Shown here in pieces: positions 39,602-46,714 of a stretch of 53,983 bases of DNA. Source of the stretch: an uncultured Eubacteriales bacterium (GTDB lineage Bacteria > Bacillota > Clostridia > Oscillospirales > Oscillospiraceae). Position 1 is the first letter of the stretch. Every line of letters starts with the position of its first letter. The notes below the pieces were generated by a model. The model searched no databases. It was not told the DNA's origin and worked only from the letters and a program-made list of their open reading frames with translations. The position numbers were made by a program, and so were the translations under genes. Location of the stretch: assembly GCA_900321275.1 (NCBI GenBank), contig ONVI01000010.1, positions 1 to 53,983 on the forward strand, read 5' to 3'.

Positions 39602-39618
39602 GGAAAGAGGAAGCATTC

Positions 39619-40185
39619 ATGAGACAAAAGCTCAAAATCACTGAGGCCATCTTCCCGATGCCGGTCCTGATGATCGCAACATACAACGAAGACGGCAGTG
39701 TCAATGTGATGAACGCGGCATGGGGAACCATGCAGGAAAGAGACACAGTCGCCCTGAATCTCACCGAATCCCACAAGACCGTGAGGAATATCAAGGCCAG
39801 AGGGGCTTTCACCGTAAGCATTGCCGATGCTCCCCACCTGGTAGAAGCGGATTATTTCGGCGTCGTATCCGGGGACAATACCCCCGACAAATTCGCCCGC
39901 AGCGGTTTGACAGCCAGCAAGGCCGAAACTGTAGACGCGCCTGTCATCAATGAATTCCCGCTGTGTCTGGAATGCAGGTTCATCGAATACCAATCCAATG
40001 AATATGGATGCGGCGTGATCGGAAAAGTCGTCAATGTCACCGCTGATGAAAGCGTAATGGAAAACGGCAAGATCAACATGTCGCTGGTGAATGCCATCGC
40101 CTTTGACCCATACACGCACGGTTACTATAAAGTCACTGAGCGTGTTGGCAACGCCTTTAAGGATGGGCTGTCATTGAAGAAGTAA
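39619..40185 (+). CDS. Flavin reductase-like FMN-binding protein
   Basis: 188 residues of the flavin-reductase split-barrel family (PF01613): FPMPVLMIATYNEDGSVNVM, NAAWGTMQERDTVALNLTES, HKTVRNIKARGAFTVSIA, CRFIEYQSNEYGCGVIGKVV. It probably reduces a flavin or quinone-like substrate with NAD(P)H in the cytoplasm. The ATG at 39619 follows AAGAGGAAG, only 17 bases past a full MITE-1 that forms most of its mRNA leader. The HxlR gene next door is the likely repressor, and together they resemble quinone or electrophile response pairs. A short hairpin follows as a terminator. Confidence 0.85.
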   Translation: MRQKLKITEAIFPMPVLMIATYNEDGSVNVMNAAWGTMQERDTVALNLTESHKTVRNIKARGAFTVSIADAPHLVEADYFGVVSGDNTPDKFARSGLTASKAETVDAPVINEFPLCLECRFIEYQSNEYGCGVIGKVVNVTADESVMENGKINMSLVNAIAFDPYTHGYYKVTERVGNAFKDGLSLKK

Positions 40186-40202
40186 TACTGTCTGAACGCC
40201 AT

Positions 40203-40239
40203 AGCGCCTCTGAACCGCAGCGGTCCGGAGGCGCTTTCT
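40203..40239 (+). terminator. Probable terminator of the flavin reductase gene
   Basis: AGCGCCTC (40203-40210) pairs with GAGGCGCT (40228-40235), with ACCGC/GCGGT inside; only a short T-rich tail follows. Confidence 0.55.
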
Positions 40240-40343
40240 CATGTTTTGCCATTTATACCGAACGGGTTCTTCTTGCCCCGGGGTTGTTGGCGCTGTTCAC
40301 GCCGATCCCGACGGAGCCTCGCCCCTGTCGACCCGAAAAGGCT

Positions 40344-41537
40344 TCACGCCGCAAGCTCTTCTGCCTGCGCTTCCGGTTCCCCCTGTTCTTTCGGTTCTGC
40401 CTGCTCTTCCTCCGAAACCTCCGCCCAGGACAGGGTATAGCTGTCGGCCGATACGTCGAGGACTGCCGGAACGCCCATCAGGAGCGGATAATTGACGTCT
40501 CCGTGCCCGGCGGGGAAGCCGAAAGCGACCGGCACATCCAGCCCGGAGAGAAACTGGCGGGAGATCATATCCGCCACCGATTCAAACGGGCCGCCTCTGG
40601 CCGCGCCGTAGTTGCCGGTACCGTCCGCCGGGAGCTTTATCCATTCGCCGAAGACAATCCCCGCCGCTCTGTCGAGGATCCCTCTGTGTTTCAGGATCGT
40701 GAGACAGCGGTGTATGTGCTGCATGTTTTCGCCGGTCTCTTCCAGGAAGAGAAGAAAGGGCTGCTCCAGTGCCGTGCTGTCATACGCGGTATCCAGCGCG
40801 GCCGTAAGGGTTGAGAGATTGCCGCCGATGAGGATGCCCTCCGCCCTGCCCGCTTTACAGAAAGCGTTTACCGCGCATTGATAGGCGGGAAGCTCGCCTT
40901 TGAGCATACGCAGCTCGGCGTCTGCGCATGTTTGGGGGAAATCCGCTGCGAACACGGTGCTCATGCCCGCATGGACGGAGGGAAGCCCCGCGCGGGTCCA
41001 CGCCCCATGGAAGGCCGAAATATCGCTGAAGCCGATGATCGGCTTGTTTGCGGCCGCAATCAGATCCTGCGGGAGCGCGTCGAGAACCTCCGTCGCCCCG
41101 TAGCCGCCGCGGACGCAGAAGATCGCCCTGATTTCCGGATCCGTCAGCGCCCATTTGAGGTCTTCCACGCACTCTTCGAGTGTCCGCGTCTCGCCGCCGA
41201 CATATCTGCCCTCTACCGGCTCGAAGCCCCAGCCGCGAAGCCCCGCAAGCACCGTCTCGATCCGTTCCCTGTCGGGCAGGGCGGAGGGAGACACCACGGC
41301 AATTTTGTCGCCTTCGGAGAGATACTTGAAAGCCGGTTCGCCGCTGTATTGCGCAAAGCCCGTTATCTCAACTTTCGTATCGACGCCCTCATCAAAATAC
41401 TCTCCGGAGCCGTCATAATAGATCCGGTCATACGGGATGGGGTAAACCGCGCCCTCCGCCGCATGGACGGATGGGATCAGCAGGACAAACAGCGTGCAGA
41501 TCAAGAGTATTCCAAACAGTTTTTTCATTCTTCGCAT
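40344..41537 (-). CDS. Secreted LdcA-like peptidase (S66 family)
   Basis: 397 residues with a signal peptide (MKKLFGILLICTLFVLLIPSVHA). The mature part is an S66 serine peptidase: SEGDKIAVVSPSALPDRERIE, CVRGGYGATEVLD, the nucleophile in IIGFSDISAFHGAW (Ser171), IGGNLSTLTAAL, LFLEETGENMQHIHRCL and VAFGFPAGHGDVNYPLLMG with the catalytic Glu and His regions. Known members cut the terminal D-Ala from murein tetrapeptides; most are cytoplasmic, so an exported form is unusual. About 60 residues between signal and domain and an acidic C-terminal tail (EEEQAEPKEQGEPEAQAEE) are extra. The start may be the ATG at 41537 or the one at 41528. Confidence 0.85.
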   Translation of the reverse strand: MRRMKKLFGILLICTLFVLLIPSVHAAEGAVYPIPYDRIYYDGSGEYFDEGVDTKVEITGFAQYSGEPAFKYLSEGDKIAVVSPSALPDRERIETVLAGLRGWGFEPVEGRYVGGETRTLEECVEDLKWALTDPEIRAIFCVRGGYGATEVLDALPQDLIAAANKPIIGFSDISAFHGAWTRAGLPSVHAGMSTVFAADFPQTCADAELRMLKGELPAYQCAVNAFCKAGRAEGILIGGNLSTLTAALDTAYDSTALEQPFLLFLEETGENMQHIHRCLTILKHRGILDRAAGIVFGEWIKLPADGTGNYGAARGGPFESVADMISRQFLSGLDVPVAFGFPAGHGDVNYPLLMGVPAVLDVSADSYTLSWAEVSEEEQAEPKEQGEPEAQAEELAA

Positions 41538-41635
41538 ATCGTCTCTACACAAGATCAATCTTCTCTCCCTCACGGGCAGCGTGTACATTCTCTCTGCCCA
41601 TCTCTGCTTCCCTGCCAGGCAGCCGACGCGCTGAC

Positions 41636-42163
41636 TCACAGCCTGATCCAGTATCGCTGGATGACGCCGGATTCGGTCAGGCCCACGTCGTCCGTGATTT
41701 CGTTTTCCGGTTCCCCGCCGTTTTTCACGATCGTCCGGCGTGAGGCTTCATTCCCCTTGTCACAGGCAAGCAGGACTTTTTCTTCTCCGTACTTCCGACA
41801 GACGGGCAACAGCAGTCTCAGCATCTCCCCGGCATACCCTTTGCGGCGTTCCTCCGGCAAGACGCTGTAACCGATATTCCCGCCGTATTTCAGCAAAAAC
41901 GGCGAAAGCGGATGCCGGTAGTCGATGATCCCCACCAGCTTGTCGTCCTCCGCCCGGACGGCCAGAAACACCTCCGACGGGACATACTCCCTGCCGTACT
42001 TCTTTCTCAGCCGGGGCTCAAAATCAATCCATTGCTCGAAGGAATCGACCGCCTCCAGCCCCGCGCAGCCGTCGAGACTGTCCCCGTTGGCAAGCATTTT
42101 TTCCCTGAATCGCATGACCTGCTCCGCGTATTCCGGCGCAGGTCTGACCAGCTTCAAATCCAT
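41636..42163 (-). CDS. GNAT family acetyltransferase
   Basis: 175-residue acetyltransferase: LKLVRPAPEYAEQVMRFREKM, EVFLAVRAEDDKLVGIIDYR, GGNIGYSVLPEERRKGYAGEML, the acetyl-CoA-binding helix, and LACDKGNEASRRTIVKNGG at the end. This is the pattern of the RimJ/YjcF-like GNAT proteins common in Clostridia. The acceptor is unknown. The ATG has AGGGGTGAGG upstream. It lies 98 bases upstream of the LdcA-like gene on the same strand. Confidence 0.85.
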   Translation of the reverse strand: MDLKLVRPAPEYAEQVMRFREKMLANGDSLDGCAGLEAVDSFEQWIDFEPRLRKKYGREYVPSEVFLAVRAEDDKLVGIIDYRHPLSPFLLKYGGNIGYSVLPEERRKGYAGEMLRLLLPVCRKYGEEKVLLACDKGNEASRRTIVKNGGEPENEITDDVGLTESGVIQRYWIRL

Positions 42164-42321
42164 AACCTCACCCCTCTGCCGACAGCGTCTGTGCCTGTAT
42201 GATATGCCATTTTACCACATCCGGGGGGACTCTGCCAGTATGCATTTGCAGGATCGGGCTCTTGACAATTCAGGCCCGGCAATCGGATAATAAGGCGATT
42301 CCACTTTTCGGAGGCTCTTCC

Positions 42322-42828
42322 ATGAGACTGTTTATTGCCATCAACCTCTCTGACGCGATGAAGGACAGCCTGATCAGCATGCAGAACGCGCTGTATGACC
42401 GGGGCGTGCGCGGGAACTACACGCCGGAGGAAAACCTGCACCTGACCCTCGCCTTCATCAGGGAGTACCCGGACGCGGAGCCTGTGCTGGACGCGCTGTC
42501 CGCCGTTTTGTTCCGCCCCTTTGAGCTCCGGCTGGAGGGCATGGGCCGCTTCGGCGATCTGTGGTGGGCCGGGATGCGGGACTCCGTCCCCCTCGCCGCC
42601 GTCGTGCGCCGCATCCGCCGGGCGCTTGCGGAGAACAATATCCCCTTTGACAAAAAGCGTTTCAGCCCGCACATTACCCTGATCCGAAAAGCCTCCGGGG
42701 ACATGCCGGGCCTTGCGCCGGAGCCTGTTTCCATGACCGTGGAAACGATCTCGCTCATGCGCTCCGACCGGGGAAGAAACGGGATGATTTACACGGAGAT
42801 CGGAACCGTGGAGGGAGAAGACACATAA
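42322..42828 (+). CDS. thpR: RNA 2',3'-cyclic phosphodiesterase (2'-5' RNA ligase family)
   Basis: 168-residue 2H phosphoesterase. The two catalytic motifs are His40-Leu-Thr (HLTLAF) and His117-Ile-Thr (HITLIR), spaced as in ThpR. MRLFIAINLSDAMKDSL is the usual start. It opens 2',3'-cyclic phosphate ends on RNA in the cytoplasm. The ATG at 42322 follows GGAGG; no clear promoter was seen in the 158-base gap upstream. Confidence 0.9.
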   Translation: MRLFIAINLSDAMKDSLISMQNALYDRGVRGNYTPEENLHLTLAFIREYPDAEPVLDALSAVLFRPFELRLEGMGRFGDLWWAGMRDSVPLAAVVRRIRRALAENNIPFDKKRFSPHITLIRKASGDMPGLAPEPVSMTVETISLMRSDRGRNGMIYTEIGTVEGEDT

Positions 42829-42896
42829 TCGCGGAGGGGCATATTACAACGCACCGGAGGCGGTCATGAGGTTTGAGATGTGGGTGGAGCCGCGTT

Positions 42897-43646
42897 TCAT
42901 CGTTTCAAATCCGCGCTCAAATCCTCAGGGACGCTTCTCGGGCCGCGGACGGCGTAGATTTGGTATCGGTCGTTCAGCACCGCGAAGGGGAAGCGCTCGG
43001 GGTCGTAGCGCTTTTGCAGGCGGATCTTCATCAGGCTTTTGATCGTCAGCCCCTCGCGCCGGAATTGGTACGGGATGTCCGTCTCGGTCACCCGGCACTT
43101 GTACAGGATCGCGGAGACGGGCGCGCCGACGTACAGGAAAACCGTGTCGCCCTTCTTGATCCCCGCGCCCTGCTTCCAGTTGATTTCGTCCTTGTCGTCA
43201 AAGGCATGGACAATATCGAAGTACTTCGGGTTGGAGGGGATCAGCCACTCCTTCGGCGGGCGGGTTTTCTGCTTCGTCTTCGCCGAGGCGGTAGCCTGCC
43301 AGCTCCGGTCGATCCAGGCACAGACCTCGTCCAGAGGCACGCTGCCGTCGAGCAGGATGGAGATCCAGTTACCGCGGCTGATATGGTAGCCGGGGAAGTA
43401 CCCCTTCTCGCGCGTCAGGAGATCGGCCAGCAGAGGGCTATCCAGCTTCACGTTCAGCACGTCCACCGGCTCGTCGTTCTCAAGGCCGAGCTTTGAACGG
43501 GGTATGTCCATCACAATCCCGTACCACTTCCGGTTGTCCTGATGGCGAAAAACCGCATAGCTCGGAAAGCGGAGCCACAGATATTCGATTTCGCTTTTGT
43601 ATTTCTTCCTGACGTACGCAAACACGTCTTCCCGCAGGGAAGCCAT
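42897..43646 (-). CDS. MmcQ/YjbR protein fused to an EVE-like domain
   Basis: 249 residues. Residues 1-~130 are MmcQ/YjbR-like: LREDVFAYVRKKYKSEIEYLW, FPSYAVFRHQDNRKWYGIVMD, DVLNVKLDSPLLADLL, GYHISRGNWISILLDGSVPL. After a short linker, residues ~155-249 look like an EVE/PUA-type domain: WLIPSNPKYFDIVHAFDDKD, AGIKKGDTVFLYVGAPVSAILYKCRV. EVE domains bind modified bases in DNA or RNA. The joint role is unknown. The ATG at 43646 is preceded by GAAGGTGA; an in-frame GTG three codons earlier is possible. Confidence 0.75.
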   Translation of the reverse strand: MASLREDVFAYVRKKYKSEIEYLWLRFPSYAVFRHQDNRKWYGIVMDIPRSKLGLENDEPVDVLNVKLDSPLLADLLTREKGYFPGYHISRGNWISILLDGSVPLDEVCAWIDRSWQATASAKTKQKTRPPKEWLIPSNPKYFDIVHAFDDKDEINWKQGAGIKKGDTVFLYVGAPVSAILYKCRVTETDIPYQFRREGLTIKSLMKIRLQKRYDPERFPFAVLNDRYQIYAVRGPRSVPEDLSADLKR

Positions 43647-44010
43647 CCTGTTCACCTTCTCATTCTCATATACGTCTTGCCCTGTGTCTGCCGCCAGTGT
43701 ACCACATTCCGGCCATCCGCGCAATCGGGCGGGCAAGGCAGCGCTGGTTAAATCGTAATCCAAATGCGCGTAAAAAATCATATTGGCAAAAAGCGCGGGA
43801 AAAGATTGAGAAATGAGTGTTTCTATGGTAAAATACAGAATCGAATCTTGCTCGGATTACGCCCTGCCCCATTTTCCGCGCTTATTCTGCAGGATGAAGC
43901 CGAAACACCATCCGGGCGGTTGTGCGGGAAGGGGCAGCCTGACGCGGACCATCGCAAAAGAAAAGCCCGGGAAAACTGACTGAAAAAACAGTGATCGCCT
44001 GGAGGATCGT
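43647..44010. other. Intergenic region carrying the glycan-operon promoter
   Basis: 364 bases between divergent genes. The promoter of the glycan operon lies at 43806-43834, leaving a leader of about 170 bases before its first ATG. Short open frames in the leader have no ribosome site. No riboswitch or terminator-antiterminator was recognised. Confidence 0.55.
43806..43834 (+). promoter_or_regulatory. Promoter of the glycan operon
   Basis: TTGAGA at 43806-43811 and TAAAAT at 43829-43834 with a 17-base spacer and an extended TGG before the -10. Confidence 0.75.
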
Positions 44011-45120
44011 ATGAGAGAGAAAATCGAATTTGAAAAGAATGACCGGATCGCCGTGATCGCGCCGCATCCTGACGATGAATGCCTCGGAGCGGCCGCCGCC
44101 CTGATCCTCGTGCCCGACCGGACCGACGTCTTTGTTCTCACAGACGGAAGCCACGGCAACCCGGACAGGAGCATTGAGGAGGAGGCAAGGATCCGCAGGC
44201 TTCAGTTCGAGGCCGAGATGGAGGCAGTGGCTCCCCGTTCCTGGGAGTGGTTCGGCCTCGAGGACACGACCCTTCCAAAGCAGGGGGATGCCGCCGACAG
44301 GATTGATTTCACCCCGTATACAAAGATCTTTCTGCCCTGGCACCAGAGCCCTCATCCGGATCACCGGGCCGCGGCGCTGATGTGCTGCAGGGCTATCCGC
44401 CGCCAGAAGGCGCAGGCGGAATGCTACATGTATGAGATCAGCACACCGTTTTACCGGCCGACGCACTACGTTGACATGACAGAGTTCCTGGAAGACAAGC
44501 GGCGTCTGATCCGTTTTCACGGGGATCAGAACGTGCAGGAGGAGATCACCCTGTCGCTGAATCGTTTCCGCGGCTCACAGCTGCTGTCAAACCCGCAATG
44601 CCGTTACGCCGAGAGCTATCTGAAGGTGGACGCCCGCAAGATCGGCTACAATCCGGATCTGATCGCAAAGCTCTATACCCTGCGGGAGGATCCCACGCTG
44701 GAAGCCTCCCTGGCGGAGAAGGGGATCAGGATCAAACGGGTGATGCCGCCCGACTTCACACGAGTCTATGAGTTTATCCGGGACAACTTCGCGCAGTCCT
44801 GGGCCGATGAGGCTCTGTCTGCGATGATGAACGGGGTCTGCTATGTGGCAGTGCGGGACGGCAGGATGCTCGCCTTCGGCTGCGCCGGCGCCCTCGCGCC
44901 GGATTATGCCGGACCGGGCGGCACCCTCCCCGAGGCCCGCGGTCTCGGGATCAACACACTGATGGTTCAGAAGTCCTTCCGCTACCTGAAGGAGCAGGGA
45001 TTTCAATATGCGATCAACGGCTCCGTCGCCCCGGCGGAGAGAAAGATCGTTGAAAAAGTTGTGGACATCATCGCTGTCGAGGACAGTGAAGGCGCGTATG
45101 GAGATTTGCTGAGGCGATGA
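44011..45120 (+). CDS. PIG-L deacetylase fused to a GNAT-like domain
   Basis: 369 residues. Residues ~10-225 are a PIG-L/LmbE N-acetylglucosaminyl-type deacetylase with the zinc motif APHPDDE (His19, Asp21, Asp22) and the second histidine site HPDH (115-118). Such enzymes remove N-acetyl groups from sugars. Residues ~240-369 resemble a GNAT acyltransferase (RIKRVMPPDFTRVYEFI, CYVAVRDGRMLAFGCAG, ARGLGINTLMVQKSFRYLKEQGF). Having both on one chain suggests removing one acyl group and adding another on the same sugar amine. It is the first gene of the operon; its stop overlaps the ligase start (ATGA). RBS GGAGG. Confidence 0.82.
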   Translation: MREKIEFEKNDRIAVIAPHPDDECLGAAAALILVPDRTDVFVLTDGSHGNPDRSIEEEARIRRLQFEAEMEAVAPRSWEWFGLEDTTLPKQGDAADRIDFTPYTKIFLPWHQSPHPDHRAAALMCCRAIRRQKAQAECYMYEISTPFYRPTHYVDMTEFLEDKRRLIRFHGDQNVQEEITLSLNRFRGSQLLSNPQCRYAESYLKVDARKIGYNPDLIAKLYTLREDPTLEASLAEKGIRIKRVMPPDFTRVYEFIRDNFAQSWADEALSAMMNGVCYVAVRDGRMLAFGCAGALAPDYAGPGGTLPEARGLGINTLMVQKSFRYLKEQGFQYAINGSVAPAERKIVEKVVDIIAVEDSEGAYGDLLRR

Positions 45121-46538
45121 ATACAGAACTGCGGTTTATCGAAAAACTGGAGAAAAACTGCGCTGCGCATCCGGATGACGCAGCACTGATCTCGGCGGAT
45201 ACCGGGAAGAGCATGACCTATGCAGAGCTGTGGGAATGCTCCGGCCGGGTATACCGCTTTCTCAGGCAGAAGAGCATCGGGAAGGAAAACGCGGTGATGA
45301 TCACGCTCCCGCGCGGGACCGACCCGGTCGTCACCCTGATCGGCATCTGGCGCGCGGGCGCGGCAGCGGTCATGCTGGAGGCGGACTACCCCCCTGAAAG
45401 AACGGAGTACATACGGCGGGACGCGGACTGCGTGCTGAAGATCGATGAGGAACTGTTTTCAGAAATCATGGCCGGCGACGCTCTAGAGGGGTATGAGGAA
45501 ACCTCCCTTCAAGACCTCGCCTATCTCATCTATACCTCCGGGACGACAAGAAAGCCAAAGGGTGTGATGCAGGAATACGGTACGCTGGAAATGTGCGTAA
45601 GGCTGCATTACTGCGGGGAACGCCCGGTGATCGACGGCAGATTTGCCCTGATCGCGCCGCTCTATTATGTGGTCAGCATGCTTGTCATTCCGCCGCTTCT
45701 CTATAACGCGCAGACGCTGTGCGTGATCCCGAAGAGCATCGTCAAGGATCCGGACCGCCTTCCCGCATGCATCGAGGCCTTACAGCTCACGAACCTTTTC
45801 ATCGTTCCCTCCATGCTGAAGAATCTGAAACGGATCCCCGCGTCCCTGACGAAGATCGTTGTCGGAGGAGAACCGGCAAAGAAAATTTTCAGCGACCGGG
45901 TGGAGATCTTCTGCGGGTACGGTCAGTCGGAATCCGGCTTCAATGTCTCGACGTTTCTTATTGACCGGGAATATGACGTCACACCGGTCGGCAGAATCGG
46001 GGAGCATAAATCGGAAATCTATATCATGGATGACGGCGGCAATGTCCTTCCGGTTGGGGAAACGGGGAATCTCTGTTATCGGGCGCCGTATTTCCGGGGT
46101 TATCTCGGCCTTCCCGAGCTCACGGAGCAGGTCCGTCTGAACGGCTGTATCCGCTCGGGGGATTACGGGTCGATCCAGGCGGACGGAAAGATTATCATCA
46201 CCGGCAGGGCCGACGAATTGATAAAGATCCGTGGAAACCGCATTGAACCCACGGAGATCGAAGCGGTCTTCCAGGAGCTCCTGCAGGTCGAATGGGTGGG
46301 AGTCAGAGCCATCCTTGATCAGGAGCATCCGTATCTCTGCGCGTATTACGCGCAGGAGCCGAAGAGATCCGTCGAGGAGGCAAAAAGACTTGCCGCCGGG
46401 AGGCTTCCCACCTATATGATCCCGACCTGCTTTATGAAGGTGGACAGCATTCCCCGTGAGGCGAACGGAAAGATTTCAAAGAGAAAGCTTCCGGTCCCGG
46501 ACAGAGACGGCGGGAATTTTCAGGGAAGCGCTGATTAA
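45117..46538 (+). CDS. Adenylating ligase (NRPS-type A domain, stand-alone)
   Basis: 473-residue ANL-superfamily adenylation enzyme: YTSGTTRKPKGV (139-150), CGYGQSESG, SGDYGSIQADGKIIITGRADE, LIKIRGNRIEPTEIEAVF and the catalytic lysine in NGKISKRKL. The aspartate that binds the alpha-amino group in amino-acid-activating A domains appears to be replaced by Val in the segment FALIAPLYYVVS (177-187), so the substrate may be a non-amino carboxylic acid. No carrier protein is encoded nearby. The last residues GSAD and TAA come from a MITE-1 end. The start overlaps the upstream gene by four bases. Confidence 0.82.
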   Translation: MNTELRFIEKLEKNCAAHPDDAALISADTGKSMTYAELWECSGRVYRFLRQKSIGKENAVMITLPRGTDPVVTLIGIWRAGAAAVMLEADYPPERTEYIRRDADCVLKIDEELFSEIMAGDALEGYEETSLQDLAYLIYTSGTTRKPKGVMQEYGTLEMCVRLHYCGERPVIDGRFALIAPLYYVVSMLVIPPLLYNAQTLCVIPKSIVKDPDRLPACIEALQLTNLFIVPSMLKNLKRIPASLTKIVVGGEPAKKIFSDRVEIFCGYGQSESGFNVSTFLIDREYDVTPVGRIGEHKSEIYIMDDGGNVLPVGETGNLCYRAPYFRGYLGLPELTEQVRLNGCIRSGDYGSIQADGKIIITGRADELIKIRGNRIEPTEIEAVFQELLQVEWVGVRAILDQEHPYLCAYYAQEPKRSVEEAKRLAAGRLPTYMIPTCFMKVDSIPREANGKISKRKLPVPDRDGGNFQGSAD

Positions 46539-46688
46539 GTCGACGTGTGCAGACTGGCGAGTGCATTTTTCGACTGACAAAGCCTGAAAAGCGACGGAAT
46601 ACTTTGTGTATTTCGAGCTTTTCAGGCGAAAGCAGGCGGAAAATCCGCTGTCAGGATATGCACGGGGATTTATTCAGCGTTTCCTTAG
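46522..46688 (-). mobile_element. MITE-1 element between two glycan genes
   Basis: 167 bp from GGGAAGCGCTGATTAAG to TTATTCAGCGTTTCCTTA. Its left end supplies the ligase stop codon, and its right end stands 10 bases before the ribosome site of the next gene. The open frame passing through it is a chance frame. Confidence 0.85.
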
Positions 46689-46714
46689 GGAAGCGCTGGA
46701 GGAGGGAGAACGGT

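Noticed and set aside
43764-43979. Small 71-codon gene in the leader of the glycan operon
   Set aside because: It starts before the promoter, has no ribosome site and reads as random basic sequence.
45117-46538. Start of a nonribosomal peptide cluster
   Set aside because: There is a single adenylation domain with no condensation, carrier or thioesterase domain. The neighbours are glycan genes.
46547-46714. Codons upstream of the TTG start of the sialyltransferase-like gene
   Set aside because: They lie inside the MITE-1 element. The same translation appears at other MITE-1 copies, so it is repeat DNA in an open frame, not protein.
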